Positions 18,772 to 27,345 of a stretch of DNA of 64,000 nt are shown here, piece by piece (positions within the stretch are counted from its first letter, which is position 1; every line of letters begins with the position of its first letter). This DNA comes from JBQTKD01 sp052389435 (GTDB taxonomy: Bacteria > Actinomycetota > Actinomycetes > Sporichthyales > Sporichthyaceae), in contig JBQTIB010000023.1 of assembly GCA_052389435.1 (NCBI GenBank), forward strand, positions 1-64,000, given 5' to 3'. The notes under the pieces are model-generated. The model searched no databases and was not told the origin of the DNA. It worked only from the letters and a program-made list of their open reading frames with translations. Made by a program: the position numbers and the translations under genes.

Positions 18772-19140
18772 GTGCCCGCTAAGTCAGCCGAAGTATGGAT
18801 GGACACCTGGAACGACCTGTTCGCGAAGGGGGACGTCGAGGGCATCGCCGACCTCTACCAGCCCGACGCGATCTTCGTGGGCGAGCCCAAGAAGCCCGCG
18901 CCGACGGCAGGCAACATCAAGCCCGCGGTCGAGATGTTCCTCGGGATGAACGGGACGATGAAGCTCCACACCAAGGGCGCCGTCGTCAACGGCGACACCG
19001 CGATCGTCTACGGGCCGTGGATCTTCGACGGCACCGGCCCCGACGGCCCGGTCCACATGGACTTCGTCGCGACCGCGGTGCTCAAGAAGGACGCCGACGG
19101 CTGGCGCGCCACCATCGACGACTTCTTCAGCGAGGGCTGA
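18772..19140 (+). CDS. SnoaL/NTF2-like fold protein
   Basis: 122 residues. The cone-shaped NTF2 pattern is visible: an opening helix WMDTWNDLFAKGDVEGIADLY, ADAIFVG-type strand, a helix IKPAVEMFLGM, then four strands with GDTAIVYGPWIFDG and FVATAVLKKDADGWRATID. This is typical of DUF4440/SnoaL-like proteins, which act as small isomerases, cyclases or binding proteins. The ligand is unknown. The start is GTG 18772 with AAGGAG at 18760-18765. A terminator follows at 19155. Confidence 0.82.
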   Translation: MPAKSAEVWMDTWNDLFAKGDVEGIADLYQPDAIFVGEPKKPAPTAGNIKPAVEMFLGMNGTMKLHTKGAVVNGDTAIVYGPWIFDGTGPDGPVHMDFVATAVLKKDADGWRATIDDFFSEG

Positions 19141-19154
19141 GCACGTTGCCTCCG

Positions 19155-19185
19155 ACGCCCGCTCCCCGATTCGGGGGGCGGGCGT
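19155..19185. terminator. Terminator hairpin between convergent genes
   Basis: ACGCCCGCTCCCC (19155-19167) pairs with GGGGGGCGGGCGT (19173-19185), with one G-U pair and a 5-nt loop. It lies 15 bp after the NTF2-like gene and 8 bp from the end of the reverse-strand acyl-CoA dehydrogenase. Confidence 0.65.
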
Positions 19186-19192
19186 TCGCACG

Positions 19193-20827
19193 CTACCGGT
19201 GCCAGAAGCTGCCGAGCACCGCCGCGGCTTCGCTCGGCGCGAACTCGGCGACGCCGAAGCCCGGCAGTAGGTCGGGGCCGAGCCGCGTCGCGCAGAACGC
19301 GGCCGCGACGGCCTGGTCCGCGTGCCGGCAGAGCAGCGAGGCCTGCACCGCGAGGGCGAGCAGGGTGGCCATGGCCCGGCCGTTGGGGCGAGCGCCCGAG
19401 GCGGGGGCCATCGCCCCGAGGGCTGCGATCGCGCGGTCCAGATTCGGGTGGACGCCGGCGCCGAGGCGGATCTCGTCGAGAACGACCTCGAAGGTCTTGG
19501 GTTCCCGGTCCAGGGTCCGGTCGAGGTCCATCGTCATCATGTTCGAGGTCCCCTCCCAGCTGCCGTTCAGCGGCGCCTCCCGGAAGAGCCGGGCCATCGG
19601 GTGTTCCTCGATGAACCCGTTGCCGCCGATGCACTCCAGCGCTTCGGAGACCACCGCCGTGACCCGCTTGCAGTTCCAGAACTTCGCGACCGGGGTGAGG
19701 ATGCGCAGCAGCAGGCGCTCGCTCTCCTCGTCGGAGTCGGCGCACGCCGCGAGGCGGAAGGCCAGGCGCGAGGCGCCGTGCCAGTCGAGGATCAGATCGG
19801 CCAGCACCCTGCGCATCGAGTCGTGCTCTACCAACGCCACCCCGAACGCGGTGCGGTGTTCGGCGTGGTGCAGGGCCAGGGAGATGGCGTGGCGCTCCAG
19901 CCCGGCCGAGCCGACGGCGAAGTCCAGCCGGGTGAAGTGAGCCGAGGCCAGAATCGTCGAGATGCCGCGCCCCTCCTCTCCCACGAGCACGCCGCGCGCT
20001 CGGGCGAACTCGACCTCGGAGGAGGCGTTCGAACGGTTGCCGCACTTGTCCTTGAGCCGCTGGAAGTGCAGGGCGTTGCGCTCGCCGCCCTCGAGGATGC
20101 GCGGCAGGAAGAAGCACGAGACGCCGCGCGGAGTCTGGGCGAGGGTGAAGAAGCCGTCGCTCATCGGCGCCGAGCAGAACCACTTGTGACCGGTCATCAG
20201 ATACCACTCGCCGGTGCCCCCGGCTCCAGCCGGGACAGCGGAGGTCTGGGTGGCCCGCAGGTCCGAGCCGCCGTGCTTCTCGGTCATCCCGTAGCCGATG
20301 GTGGCCGCCGACTTCTCGCTCAACGGAAGGTGCCGCGGGTCGTAGCCCTGGGCGAGGGTTTTTGCCACCCACCCGTCGGGGATGCCGTCGGTACGCAGGC
20401 CGGGAATGGCCGCGTAGGCCATGCCGGTCGGGCACGCCGTCCCGTTCTCGATCTGGTTCCAGAGATAGGAAAGCACCGCGCGGGCGAGGTGCGCCCCGGG
20501 TTCGACGGCGGTCCAGGCCAGGGAGTGCACGCCGTGGCCGAATCCCAGGGCCATGCACGCGTGGTAGGCCGGATGGAACTCGACGAGGTCGAGGCGGTGG
20601 CCGTGGCGGTCGTGGGTGCGCAGGTCCGGGGAGTGCCGGTTCGCCTGTCGCGCGGCCTCCTGCACGTCGGCGTCGCCGGCGACCGCGCCGAGGGCGAGCG
20701 CGCGATCGGCCGCCCACGGCGCGGCGTCGGCGAGGACGGACCTCGCCAGGGGGTCGTTGGCGAAGGCGTTGTAGCCGGTGAACTCCGGGACCTGGTTCTC
20801 GACCCGATGGGTTGCCGATGTGCTCAT
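19193..20827 (-). CDS. Acyl-CoA dehydrogenase, AidB-like
   Basis: 544 residues, the length of the AidB branch of acyl-CoA dehydrogenases. Visible landmarks are the FAD/substrate region MTEKHGGSDLRATQT, the strand YLMTGHKWFCSAPMSDGF, a CFFLPR stretch, LECIGGNGFIEEHPMARLFRE, and the family motif NGSWEGTSNMMTMDLDR. AidB-type proteins are flavoproteins linked to alkylation damage or branched-chain acyl substrates; which applies here is unknown. The start codon overlaps the stop of the upstream TetR gene (ATGA, 20824-20827), so the two form one operon. Confidence 0.88.
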   Translation of the reverse strand: MSTSATHRVENQVPEFTGYNAFANDPLARSVLADAAPWAADRALALGAVAGDADVQEAARQANRHSPDLRTHDRHGHRLDLVEFHPAYHACMALGFGHGVHSLAWTAVEPGAHLARAVLSYLWNQIENGTACPTGMAYAAIPGLRTDGIPDGWVAKTLAQGYDPRHLPLSEKSAATIGYGMTEKHGGSDLRATQTSAVPAGAGGTGEWYLMTGHKWFCSAPMSDGFFTLAQTPRGVSCFFLPRILEGGERNALHFQRLKDKCGNRSNASSEVEFARARGVLVGEEGRGISTILASAHFTRLDFAVGSAGLERHAISLALHHAEHRTAFGVALVEHDSMRRVLADLILDWHGASRLAFRLAACADSDEESERLLLRILTPVAKFWNCKRVTAVVSEALECIGGNGFIEEHPMARLFREAPLNGSWEGTSNMMTMDLDRTLDREPKTFEVVLDEIRLGAGVHPNLDRAIAALGAMAPASGARPNGRAMATLLALAVQASLLCRHADQAVAAAFCATRLGPDLLPGFGVAEFAPSEAAAVLGSFWHR

Positions 20828-21429
20828 GCGGGCACTCCTCCCAGGGCGCGCACGCAGAAGGTGCGCACCTGATCGACGAGCAGGTCGGGATCTGCCGCTC
20901 CGTCCTCGAGCGGACGGACGAGGGCCTCGAGCATCGCGCCGACGACGGCCGCTCCGCCCACGAGGGGATGCTGCGGCGGAAAGTCCCCGGCGGCGACGCC
21001 CTCGGCGATCAGCTCCGCGAACAGGCGCGACAGGTTGCGGCGCGCGTCCAGTCGGACCTCGTCGACTTCGGGGTCCATCGGCTCGACGATCACGGCGTAG
21101 GCCAGGCCGCCGCTGCGCAGCGAACGCTGTGCGAACACCGCGATCGCGGCGCCCACCCGATCCGCGACGGCGCCGTCGGTCCGTGCGACGGCCGAGACCA
21201 CCGCGAGTTCGCGGGCGCAGATCTCGCGGAGCATCTCCGAGAACAGTGCGCCCTTGGACGGGAAGTGGCGGTAGACCGACCCGGTGGAGACGCCCGCCGC
21301 CGCGGCCACGGCGACGACCTTCGCGCCGGCGAAACCCGTGTCGCGGACGAGGCCGCGGGCCGCCTCCAGGATCCGCTCGCGGTCCTGCGCCAACCGAGCC
21401 TCGACGCGTTCGGTCCGCCGGTAGACCAC
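20824..21429 (-). CDS. TetR-family regulator of the AidB-like operon
   Basis: 201 residues. The N-terminal helix-turn-helix is RILEAARGLVRDTGFAGAKV followed by AAAAGVSTGSVYRHFPSKGALF, the standard TetR pattern. The C-terminal half is helical and hydrophobic (ligand pocket and dimerisation). Start GTG 21429 is supported by GAGGGAG about 6 nt upstream; the open frame extends further upstream without coding character. It overlaps the acyl-CoA dehydrogenase start, and probably controls its own operon. The divergent sortase gene is 201 bp away. Confidence 0.9.
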   Translation of the reverse strand: MVYRRTERVEARLAQDRERILEAARGLVRDTGFAGAKVVAVAAAAGVSTGSVYRHFPSKGALFSEMLREICARELAVVSAVARTDGAVADRVGAAIAVFAQRSLRSGGLAYAVIVEPMDPEVDEVRLDARRNLSRLFAELIAEGVAAGDFPPQHPLVGGAAVVGAMLEALVRPLEDGAADPDLLVDQVRTFCVRALGGVPA

Positions 21430-21630
21430 GTCGGCTCCCTCGCATCCGCGGCGGCGCCCGTCAAGAAACGAACGACGGTTCACACCTTGGTGGCGTGGGG
21501 CCGACATGTCAACGGAGGGTGCGTCCTCACACGCTCTGTCACCTTCCGACCAAGACACCGTTTGGGGCCTGTTTCGGGCGCGGTGCACGGGTACCGTCCC
21601 CACGAGAGCGATCTTCGGACAGGGGGCACC

Positions 21631-22317
21631 GTGGCACGGCACAGCAGGCGGGCACGCATTGCAGGTCTGGCGACGCTGTCGCTGGCCGGAGCCCTCCTGT
21701 TCGGCGTGCAGTCCACCGGGGTGGCGAAGGCGGACCTGATCCCGCTCCCCGACGACCTCCTCGGGCTGCCGATTCCGCCACTGCCGCCGCCCCTGGGGCC
21801 CGGGCCGGAGGAGGAGCCCACGCCCAAGCCGCAACCGCGCTGCAGCACCGCGAAGGCGCCGTTCGTGCCGAAGAGCATGAAGATCTCGGGCGTCGACGAC
21901 AACATTCCAGTGATCGCCCTTCGCCGCGACCGCGACGGCGTCCCAGGCGTCCCGTCCACCTCCGCGCGCGGCCGCGGCCAGATGGCCTTCGACCTCGACA
22001 GCGGCATCCGCCCCGGAGACAGCGCGGGCAACGCCCTGCTGAACGCGCACACCTGGCCGGACGGCCGCGCGCTCGGCAACGCGATGCTCGCCGAACTTCA
22101 GGAGGGCGATCGAGTGATCGTGCGCGGCAAGCAGGGCAAGCTCTGCTACCGCGTCACCGACCGCCTCGAGGTCCGGGAGGGCGACCCCGAAATCCGCCAC
22201 CGCTACTACGACCGCTCGGGCGAGCACCAGATTGCGATCGTCACCTGCTCCGGCAAACGCCTCGGACCGGGCGAGTGGACGCACCGGACGATCTGGTTCG
22301 CCTCGCCGATCCGCTGA
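21631..22317 (+). CDS. Sortase (class E/F-like), exported
   Basis: 228 residues. An N-terminal signal or anchor segment (AGLATLSLAGALLFGV, 11-26) is followed by a proline-rich linker (about 36-70). The catalytic domain has the sortase triad: H140 (LLNAHTWPDG), C206 (IAIVTCSGKR) and R219 (EWTHRTIWFA). It would cleave a sorting signal and join proteins to the cell wall, or process them, outside the membrane. The start is GTG 21631 with AGGGGG 5 nt upstream. No LPxTG- or LAxTG-bearing substrate is recognised in this window. Confidence 0.82.
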   Translation: MARHSRRARIAGLATLSLAGALLFGVQSTGVAKADLIPLPDDLLGLPIPPLPPPLGPGPEEEPTPKPQPRCSTAKAPFVPKSMKISGVDDNIPVIALRRDRDGVPGVPSTSARGRGQMAFDLDSGIRPGDSAGNALLNAHTWPDGRALGNAMLAELQEGDRVIVRGKQGKLCYRVTDRLEVREGDPEIRHRYYDRSGEHQIAIVTCSGKRLGPGEWTHRTIWFASPIR

Positions 22318-22327
22318 GTTCTGGGCG

Positions 22328-22798
22328 CTAGCCGAACTCGATCGCGCCCTGCGGCAACAGGTAGAGCACGAGGGCGCGGCCGCCGTCGACCGTGGGCGGG
22401 TGGGCGCTGTCGGCGGGGTAGACCATCCAGCCTGCGCCGTTCCCGTCGAACTCCGCGGTGGGATCGATCGGCATGATCAGATCGATCTCGCCGTTGGGGT
22501 GGCGGTGGTGCGGGCCGACCACGTCGGCCATGTCGACGACGTCGACGCTGAAGTCCGCGAACTCCGGGGCCGGCTTGAAGACGCGGCCGTACTTGATGCC
22601 GCCGCCTTCGCGGTTGCACATCCAGCCCTCGTCGATGGCCTGCAGGCAGGTCGCGACGATGCGGCCGAACTCCGCGCCGTCGGCGGGGTAGCGCTCGTTG
22701 AGGGCAGCTTGGAGTTCTCCATCGAGCGGGCGCTGCCCGACGAAGGTGGTGACCTCGGTCATCAGGGCGTGGAACGTCTCGCGCAGAGGGGCGGTCAC
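22328..22798 (-). CDS. DUF4863 family protein (4-hydroxylaminobenzoate lyase-like)
   Basis: 156 residues. An N-terminal helical part is followed by a cupin-like strand region with the metal-type motif GPHHRHPNGEIDLIMP (about 94-109) and AEFDGNGAGWMVYPADSAHP. This domain (DUF4863) includes PnbB, which converts 4-hydroxylaminobenzoate in nitrobenzoate degradation; I recall this family link but cannot confirm the substrate here. The start is GTG 22798 with GGAAGGAA upstream. A palindrome at 22831-22854 lies just upstream. It converges on the sortase gene, 10 bp away. Confidence 0.72.
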   Translation of the reverse strand: MTAPLRETFHALMTEVTTFVGQRPLDGELQAALNERYPADGAEFGRIVATCLQAIDEGWMCNREGGGIKYGRVFKPAPEFADFSVDVVDMADVVGPHHRHPNGEIDLIMPIDPTAEFDGNGAGWMVYPADSAHPPTVDGGRALVLYLLPQGAIEFG

Positions 22799-22830
22799 TG
22801 CGGTTCCTTCCGGTCGGGCGGTGCTGCGGA

Positions 22831-22854
22831 CGAATCATCCATCTACATGATTCG
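22831..22854. promoter_or_regulatory. Palindromic operator upstream of the DUF4863 gene
   Basis: Perfect 8-bp arms CGAATCAT (22831-22838) and ATGATTCG (22847-22854) with an 8-bp spacer, in an AT-richer pocket 33 bp before the GTG start at 22798. This is likely a binding site for a dimeric repressor; the regulator is not identified. Confidence 0.6.
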
Positions 22855-22900
22855 TGAGTATCGTCGACATTTTGTCATACGCACCCCACGTGACGTCGCG

Positions 22901-23986
22901 TTAGCCTTGCGGTCGGTCGTCGTCCGAGGGCGGCGGGGTCGGCTTCGCGATGCGGCCCTTGGCGTCTTTTGCCCAGATGGCCTCGGCCTTGCCGGGACCG
23001 CCGCTGAAGGAGTTCGGCCGGTTGCCGCCGGAGAAGAATGGGTGCAGCGCCGGGGTCAGCCGCCGCGGCGAAACCCCGTCGTCCACTGCGTTGTGGTCGC
23101 AACCGGAGTAGCGGACGTGGACGCGCGATGGGCCGGCTGCGGAGACGATCCGCAGCACGAGCATCTCCCGGCCGTACTTCGTCTGGCACCCGTCGGGGCG
23201 GTTCTGCCCGCCGGCGGCGGGCGCCTTCGCCAGACCCGCAAGTGCCCTGCCGGCGGACTTGCCGAGGATGCGCACCGACGACAGGAGCGAGGGCCTGTCG
23301 TGGTCCGCTGGGTCTTCGCTCCGTAGTCCGTAGCGGCAGACCGCTACCGACCGAACACCGGTCAGCGTGCCCAACGCGATCGCCGGCTGCGGCTCGGCCG
23401 AAGGGGTGCGGGCGACCTCGTCGGCGATCGGGCAGCCGTTGGCGTCGACCTCGATGCGGTGCAGCGTGGCCGCGATCCGATCGCGCAGTTCCGGTGCGGC
23501 CTGCACGAGCAGGGCAACGTCGCCCTGGACGACGGTGAGGCGATCGCCTTCGATCCCGGGCTGGGCGGACTCCGATCCGGTGAACGCGGCGAAGACGCCG
23601 TTGGTCTCGATCGACGTACCCGGGTTGGGCGCTCCCTTGGCACCGCGCCCGCAGCCCACCATGGTGGACACCCCCGGACGGCCGATACCGCGGGGACGCT
23701 GGTAGCCCTTGCCGGCGTTGCCGACGCACCACTGACCCGCGCGTTGCGATCCGTTGATCCAGGTCCAGTCGCCCGGAACCGCGACCTGCGCATCCAGCCA
23801 GGACTCCCAACGCCAGCCGTTCGGCAGGGCGGGGGCCTCCTCGGACTCGGGCGAGGCGGCGGGACTCGCCTCGGTCGGCGGCGGCGCCCCGTTCGCCGCT
23901 TCGACGGCGGTGCTGTCGGAGCTGCAGCCGGCGAGCGTGGCCGCGGCGAGGACAGCTGCGGCAAGGGCCAGGAAGCGCGGCGTCAC
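22901..23986 (-). CDS. Lipoprotein, paralogue of the one at 26163
   Basis: 361 residues. The signal peptide ends in lipobox LAGC (C21), followed by a Ser/Pro/Glu-rich linker to about residue 55. The folded part shares many runs with the second lipoprotein at 26163: LPNGWRWESW, VPGDWTWINGSQR, QWCVG, GRPGVST, VDANGCP, SGCDHNAVDDGVSPR and FFSGGNRPNSFSGGPGKAEA. Conserved cysteines suggest disulphides outside the membrane. No known domain is recognised. The pair brackets a membrane protein, a DNA glycosylase and another membrane protein. Confidence 0.8.
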   Translation of the reverse strand: MTPRFLALAAAVLAAATLAGCSSDSTAVEAANGAPPPTEASPAASPESEEAPALPNGWRWESWLDAQVAVPGDWTWINGSQRAGQWCVGNAGKGYQRPRGIGRPGVSTMVGCGRGAKGAPNPGTSIETNGVFAAFTGSESAQPGIEGDRLTVVQGDVALLVQAAPELRDRIAATLHRIEVDANGCPIADEVARTPSAEPQPAIALGTLTGVRSVAVCRYGLRSEDPADHDRPSLLSSVRILGKSAGRALAGLAKAPAAGGQNRPDGCQTKYGREMLVLRIVSAAGPSRVHVRYSGCDHNAVDDGVSPRRLTPALHPFFSGGNRPNSFSGGPGKAEAIWAKDAKGRIAKPTPPPSDDDRPQG

Positions 23987-24052
23987 GACGCTTGGACGCG
24001 CCGCGACGAGAAAACGTTCGCGCCGACGATCTGAGGTTCGCTGTGCCCAGAC

Positions 24053-24709
24053 TCAGCCCCGGCGACCGCGCCCTCGGCTCGAGCTCAGCAGCGCGACGAG
24101 GAAGAACACGATCGAGCAGAGCGCGAGAACGAACGCCCGGGCCGTGTCGCGGGACTGGAGCGCAGGCAGGCGGACGGTGACCTCGACCTCCGGGCGCAGC
24201 TCGCTCGGCGGGCACTGGCGGGCGATGAGCGCCACCCGGCGCAGCAGTTCGCCGAGGTCGGCGGCGACGTCGGCCGCCGCGGCGTCGGAGGTCGCCGGCC
24301 CGCGGCGGAGAAGTTCGCCGAGGTCGGCGGTAATGCCCGCCGCGAGGATGTCCACGCCCGCGGCCGGCATCGGCGGCAGGACCAACTCGGCGGGGAGCCT
24401 TTCCGCGACGACGTCCGCAGCGCCGACCGCGTCCAGCCGCTGCGGTTTCGGCGCCCTGCGCTGCCCCAACAGGACCCCTGCCACGGCGAGCACGACACCC
24501 GTCGCGACGAGGGCGGCGCCCAGGCCCGACCAGGCGGCCACACCGTCGGAATAGCCGATCAGGACGCCGCCGACGAGCGAGAGCGCAAGCCCGTAGCCCG
24601 CTGCAACAACGGCCGGAATCGTGCTCGGCGGGCGCGTCGACCGCGAGGGCACGGTCGAGCCACCGCGCACGGAACCCGCGGCAGCGACGGCGATTCGACG
24701 ATCGTGCAT
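24053..24709 (-). CDS. Membrane protein with an internal repeat
   Basis: 218 residues. Two hydrophobic segments lie near residues 32-52 and 60-81 and one near the C-terminus (FVLALCSIVFFLVALL), so there are three likely membrane spans. The extramembrane part contains the octamer DLGELLRR twice (in TADLGELLRRGPATSD and AADLGELLRRVALIA), a short tandem duplication. The C-terminus is Arg/Gly-rich. No known family is recognised. It is 66 bp upstream of the lipoprotein gene on the same strand and could share its transcript. Confidence 0.7.
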   Translation of the reverse strand: MHDRRIAVAAAGSVRGGSTVPSRSTRPPSTIPAVVAAGYGLALSLVGGVLIGYSDGVAAWSGLGAALVATGVVLAVAGVLLGQRRAPKPQRLDAVGAADVVAERLPAELVLPPMPAAGVDILAAGITADLGELLRRGPATSDAAAADVAADLGELLRRVALIARQCPPSELRPEVEVTVRLPALQSRDTARAFVLALCSIVFFLVALLSSSRGRGRRG

Positions 24710-24841
24710 GAGTCCAAAGTGCCTCCGCGGGCCGCGAAGTGCCAGGGCTTCCGCCGAGGCGGTGAAGCGATCGCCTCGTTCGCCCCGGTATGCCCAGGGG
24801 GAAATTTCCGGCCTGCCCCCTTCGATACGGCGTTCGGGTGG

Positions 24842-25699
24842 TCAGTCCGCCCGATCGGGCGAGGTTTGGCAGCCGCCGCACCAGAACAGGTTGCGGCCGG
24901 CGGCCAGGGCCGTCGAGATCGCCGTGCCGCACCGTCGGCAGGGCAGGCCGGTGCGCCGGTACACCTCGTAGGTCGGCCGGGCCACGGCGATCTGCCTGCC
25001 GGGCGGGCGCCGCTTGACCGCGAGGAGTTCCTGCGCGGCCTCGACGTCCTCCTGGCGGGTGAGGATCCGGCCGGTGGCGACGCCGAGCGGCATGAGCGTC
25101 GTCAGGTCGTTCCAGAGCGTTTTCAGGTACAGGTCCGGGACGTCGCGGCCCGGGGTCGCCGGGTCGAGCGCGAGGCGGTGCAGGAGTTCGCTGCGGTAGA
25201 CGTTGCCGATGCCGGCGAGCACGGCCTGGTCCATGAGCAGTTCGCCGATGGGCCGCTTGGAGCGGCGGATTCTGGCGAACGCGGCGGCGGGGTCGGCGTC
25301 GGTGCGCAGCGGGTCGGGGCCGAGCCGGGCCTTCAGGGCGTCGACCTCGGCGGGCGTGACGACCTCGCAGGCCGTCGGGCCGCGCAGTTCGGCGACGTGG
25401 CTCTTTCCCACCAGGCGCATCCGGACCTGGCCGGTGATGGGCCGATCCGCCGCGCCGCGGACCACCGCAAACTTGCCGAACAGCCCGAGGTGCACGTGCA
25501 CCGGGACCGCGGACCGCCCGCGTCCGAACCAGAGCCAGAGGTGTTTGCCGCAGGCCTCGGTGGCCGAGAGCACCCTGCCGTCCACCAGCGCCGCCCCGGC
25601 CTCGAACCGGCCCTGCGGCGAACTCACCGCCGTCCGCCCGCCGCCGAGGGTGGCCTGCAACTTCTCGGCGAGCGCGTGGATGGTGTGGCCTTCGGGCAT
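24842..25699 (-). CDS. nei: Endonuclease VIII-like DNA glycosylase (Fpg/Nei family)
   Basis: 285 residues beginning MPEGHTIH, the Nei/Fpg start in which the processed N-terminal proline P2 is the catalytic nucleophile and E3 assists. The helix-two-turn-helix is around LLMDQAVLAGIGNVYRSELL. The C-terminal zinc finger is CRRC with a later CGGC. It removes oxidised pyrimidines and nicks the abasic site. The ATG at 25699 was chosen because the family requires the Pro-Glu N-terminus; an upstream codon at 25720 is not used. It is divergent from a membrane protein gene 29 bp away. Confidence 0.93.
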   Translation of the reverse strand: MPEGHTIHALAEKLQATLGGGRTAVSSPQGRFEAGAALVDGRVLSATEACGKHLWLWFGRGRSAVPVHVHLGLFGKFAVVRGAADRPITGQVRMRLVGKSHVAELRGPTACEVVTPAEVDALKARLGPDPLRTDADPAAAFARIRRSKRPIGELLMDQAVLAGIGNVYRSELLHRLALDPATPGRDVPDLYLKTLWNDLTTLMPLGVATGRILTRQEDVEAAQELLAVKRRPPGRQIAVARPTYEVYRRTGLPCRRCGTAISTALAAGRNLFWCGGCQTSPDRAD

Positions 25700-25728
25700 G
25701 GACCCAAGTCTGCGGCACACTCCGGGGC

Positions 25729-26145
25729 GTGGAACTCCAGGAGTGGCTGGCCGCGGCCTGCCTGCTGCACGTCGGGTTCCAGGCGGTGGTGTCCGTCGTG
25801 GTCTATCCGGCGTTGGCGGCCACGCCCGTCGAGGCGTGGGCCACTGCGCACGCGGCGCACTCGCGGCGGATCTCCTGGCTCGTCGCTCCGCTGTACCTCG
25901 CGCTGCTGGTGCTCTGCCTTGCGGTGGCGGTCCGGGGTCCGTGGACGGCGGGCACGTTCGCCGCCCTCGCGGGCAACGCGATCGCCGGCCTCGTCACGGC
26001 CGTCGTCGCCGGCCCGACCCACGGGCGGCTCGGCGCGGGCCGCACCGAAGCGCTGCTGGCGCGGCTACTACGGGCCGACGGCGTGCGTCTGGGCGGAGCT
26101 CTGCTCGCCGGGCTTGGCGGACTGCTGATCCTGGCGGACCCCTGA
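25729..26145 (+). CDS. Small four-span membrane protein
   Basis: 138 residues starting at GTG 25729. There are four hydrophobic segments (about 5-30, 48-70, 74-96 and 118-136). A histidine- and arginine-bearing loop AHAAHSRRISW precedes the second span and PTHGRLGAGR follows the third. The layout resembles DUF1772-type small membrane proteins, but I do not see enough to assign one. It is divergent from nei and converges on the second lipoprotein gene. Confidence 0.65.
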   Translation: MELQEWLAAACLLHVGFQAVVSVVVYPALAATPVEAWATAHAAHSRRISWLVAPLYLALLVLCLAVAVRGPWTAGTFAALAGNAIAGLVTAVVAGPTHGRLGAGRTEALLARLLRADGVRLGGALLAGLGGLLILADP

Positions 26146-26162
26146 GTCGCTCGCCTCGGCAA

Positions 26163-27203
26163 TCACCTGGGCGCGGCGGTCGGCGGGCCGGTCGGCTCGG
26201 GTACCCGCCCGTCGCGCACGTTCATCACGGCTTCGGCCTTGCCCGGTCCCCCGCTGAAGCCGTTGGGCCGGTTGCCGCCTGAGAAGAACGGCTGCACCGC
26301 CGGGGTGAGGGCCCGCGGCGAGACGCCGTCGTCGACCGCGTTGTGGTCGCAGCCGGAGAAGCGCACGTGCACCCGCGAGCGCCCCGCGGCGGAGTCGACC
26401 AGCAGCACCAGCATCTCGCTGCCGTACTTGTACAGGCAGTTCGCGGGCTCGTCCTGCCCGCCCGCGGCGGGCGCGTCCGCCAGCCCGGTGATCGCCTCCG
26501 CCGCGGCGGTGCCGACGATCCGGATCGAGGACTCCAGCGACGGCCCGTCGAGCCGGTCGTTCTCGCCCTCCTTCACCCCGTAGCGGCACGCGGCGACGGC
26601 CACGACGCCGCCCAGCTTGGCCAGGGCTACGGCCGGTCTGGGCGCGAGCGCCGGGTCGTCGGTGACGGTGTCGCGCTGCGGGCAGCCGTTGGCGTCGACC
26701 TCGACCTCGTGGACCGTCGACGCGATGCGCTTGCGCAGCGCCGGCTCGGCCTGAATCAGGATCGCCACCTCGCCCACGTGCACGGTCAGCCGGTCCCCTT
26801 CCACGCCGGCCGCGTACAGCCTGGCCTCGCCGAAGGTCGCGAACACACCGTTGGCCTCGATCCGGGAACTCGGGTCCGCGCCGCCCTCCGCCATGCACCC
26901 GACCAGGGTCGAGATGCCCGGCCGCCCGATGCCCGGCTTCGACGCTTTCGGGCCACCCACACACCACTGGCTCTCGCGCTGACTTCCGTTGATCCAGGTC
27001 CAGTCGCCCGGCACTCCGAGCTGCACGCCGCGCCAGGCCTCCCAGCGCCAGCCGTCCGGAAGCGCGGGGGCGCCCGGGGTGGGCGACGCCGTCGGCGGGG
27101 TGGGCAGCGGGTCGCCCATTGCCTCGACGATCGACCCGCCCGCCCCGCAACCGGCGAGGGCGAGCACCAACAGGGCGGTGGGCAGGGTTCGGCGTGCGGT
27201 CAT
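26163..27203 (-). CDS. Lipoprotein, paralogue of the one at 22901
   Basis: 346 residues from ATG 27203 (AGAGAG upstream); the longer open frame from 27332 lacks a signal peptide at its start. The signal peptide ends in lipobox LAGC. The linker is Pro/Thr-rich. The folded part parallels the lipoprotein at 22901 over its length, including VPGDWTWINGSQR, VGC, VDANGCP, SGCDHNAVDDGVSPR and FFSGGNRPNGFSGGPGKAEA. The function is unknown. Conserved cysteines and surface-exposed location suggest an extracytoplasmic binding or envelope role. Confidence 0.8.
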   Translation of the reverse strand: MTARRTLPTALLVLALAGCGAGGSIVEAMGDPLPTPPTASPTPGAPALPDGWRWEAWRGVQLGVPGDWTWINGSQRESQWCVGGPKASKPGIGRPGISTLVGCMAEGGADPSSRIEANGVFATFGEARLYAAGVEGDRLTVHVGEVAILIQAEPALRKRIASTVHEVEVDANGCPQRDTVTDDPALAPRPAVALAKLGGVVAVAACRYGVKEGENDRLDGPSLESSIRIVGTAAAEAITGLADAPAAGGQDEPANCLYKYGSEMLVLLVDSAAGRSRVHVRFSGCDHNAVDDGVSPRALTPAVQPFFSGGNRPNGFSGGPGKAEAVMNVRDGRVPEPTGPPTAAPR

Positions 27204-27345
27204 CTCTCTCTGACGCGCGAAGCCACCGAGACGTTCACCGCCGCCGATCTCGTTCCGGCCTAGGCTGGCCGACGAGAGGGCCATCCACTCGGCACGCGGC
27301 AGCGAACGCCAAGTGGCCGCACGACACCGCATTCAGGAGATTCGA

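Noticed and set aside
19193..21445. A 750-codon frame that would fuse extra sequence to the acyl-CoA dehydrogenase
   Set aside because: The upstream part is the TetR gene read in the wrong frame; the ATGA overlap at 20824-20827 gives the real start.
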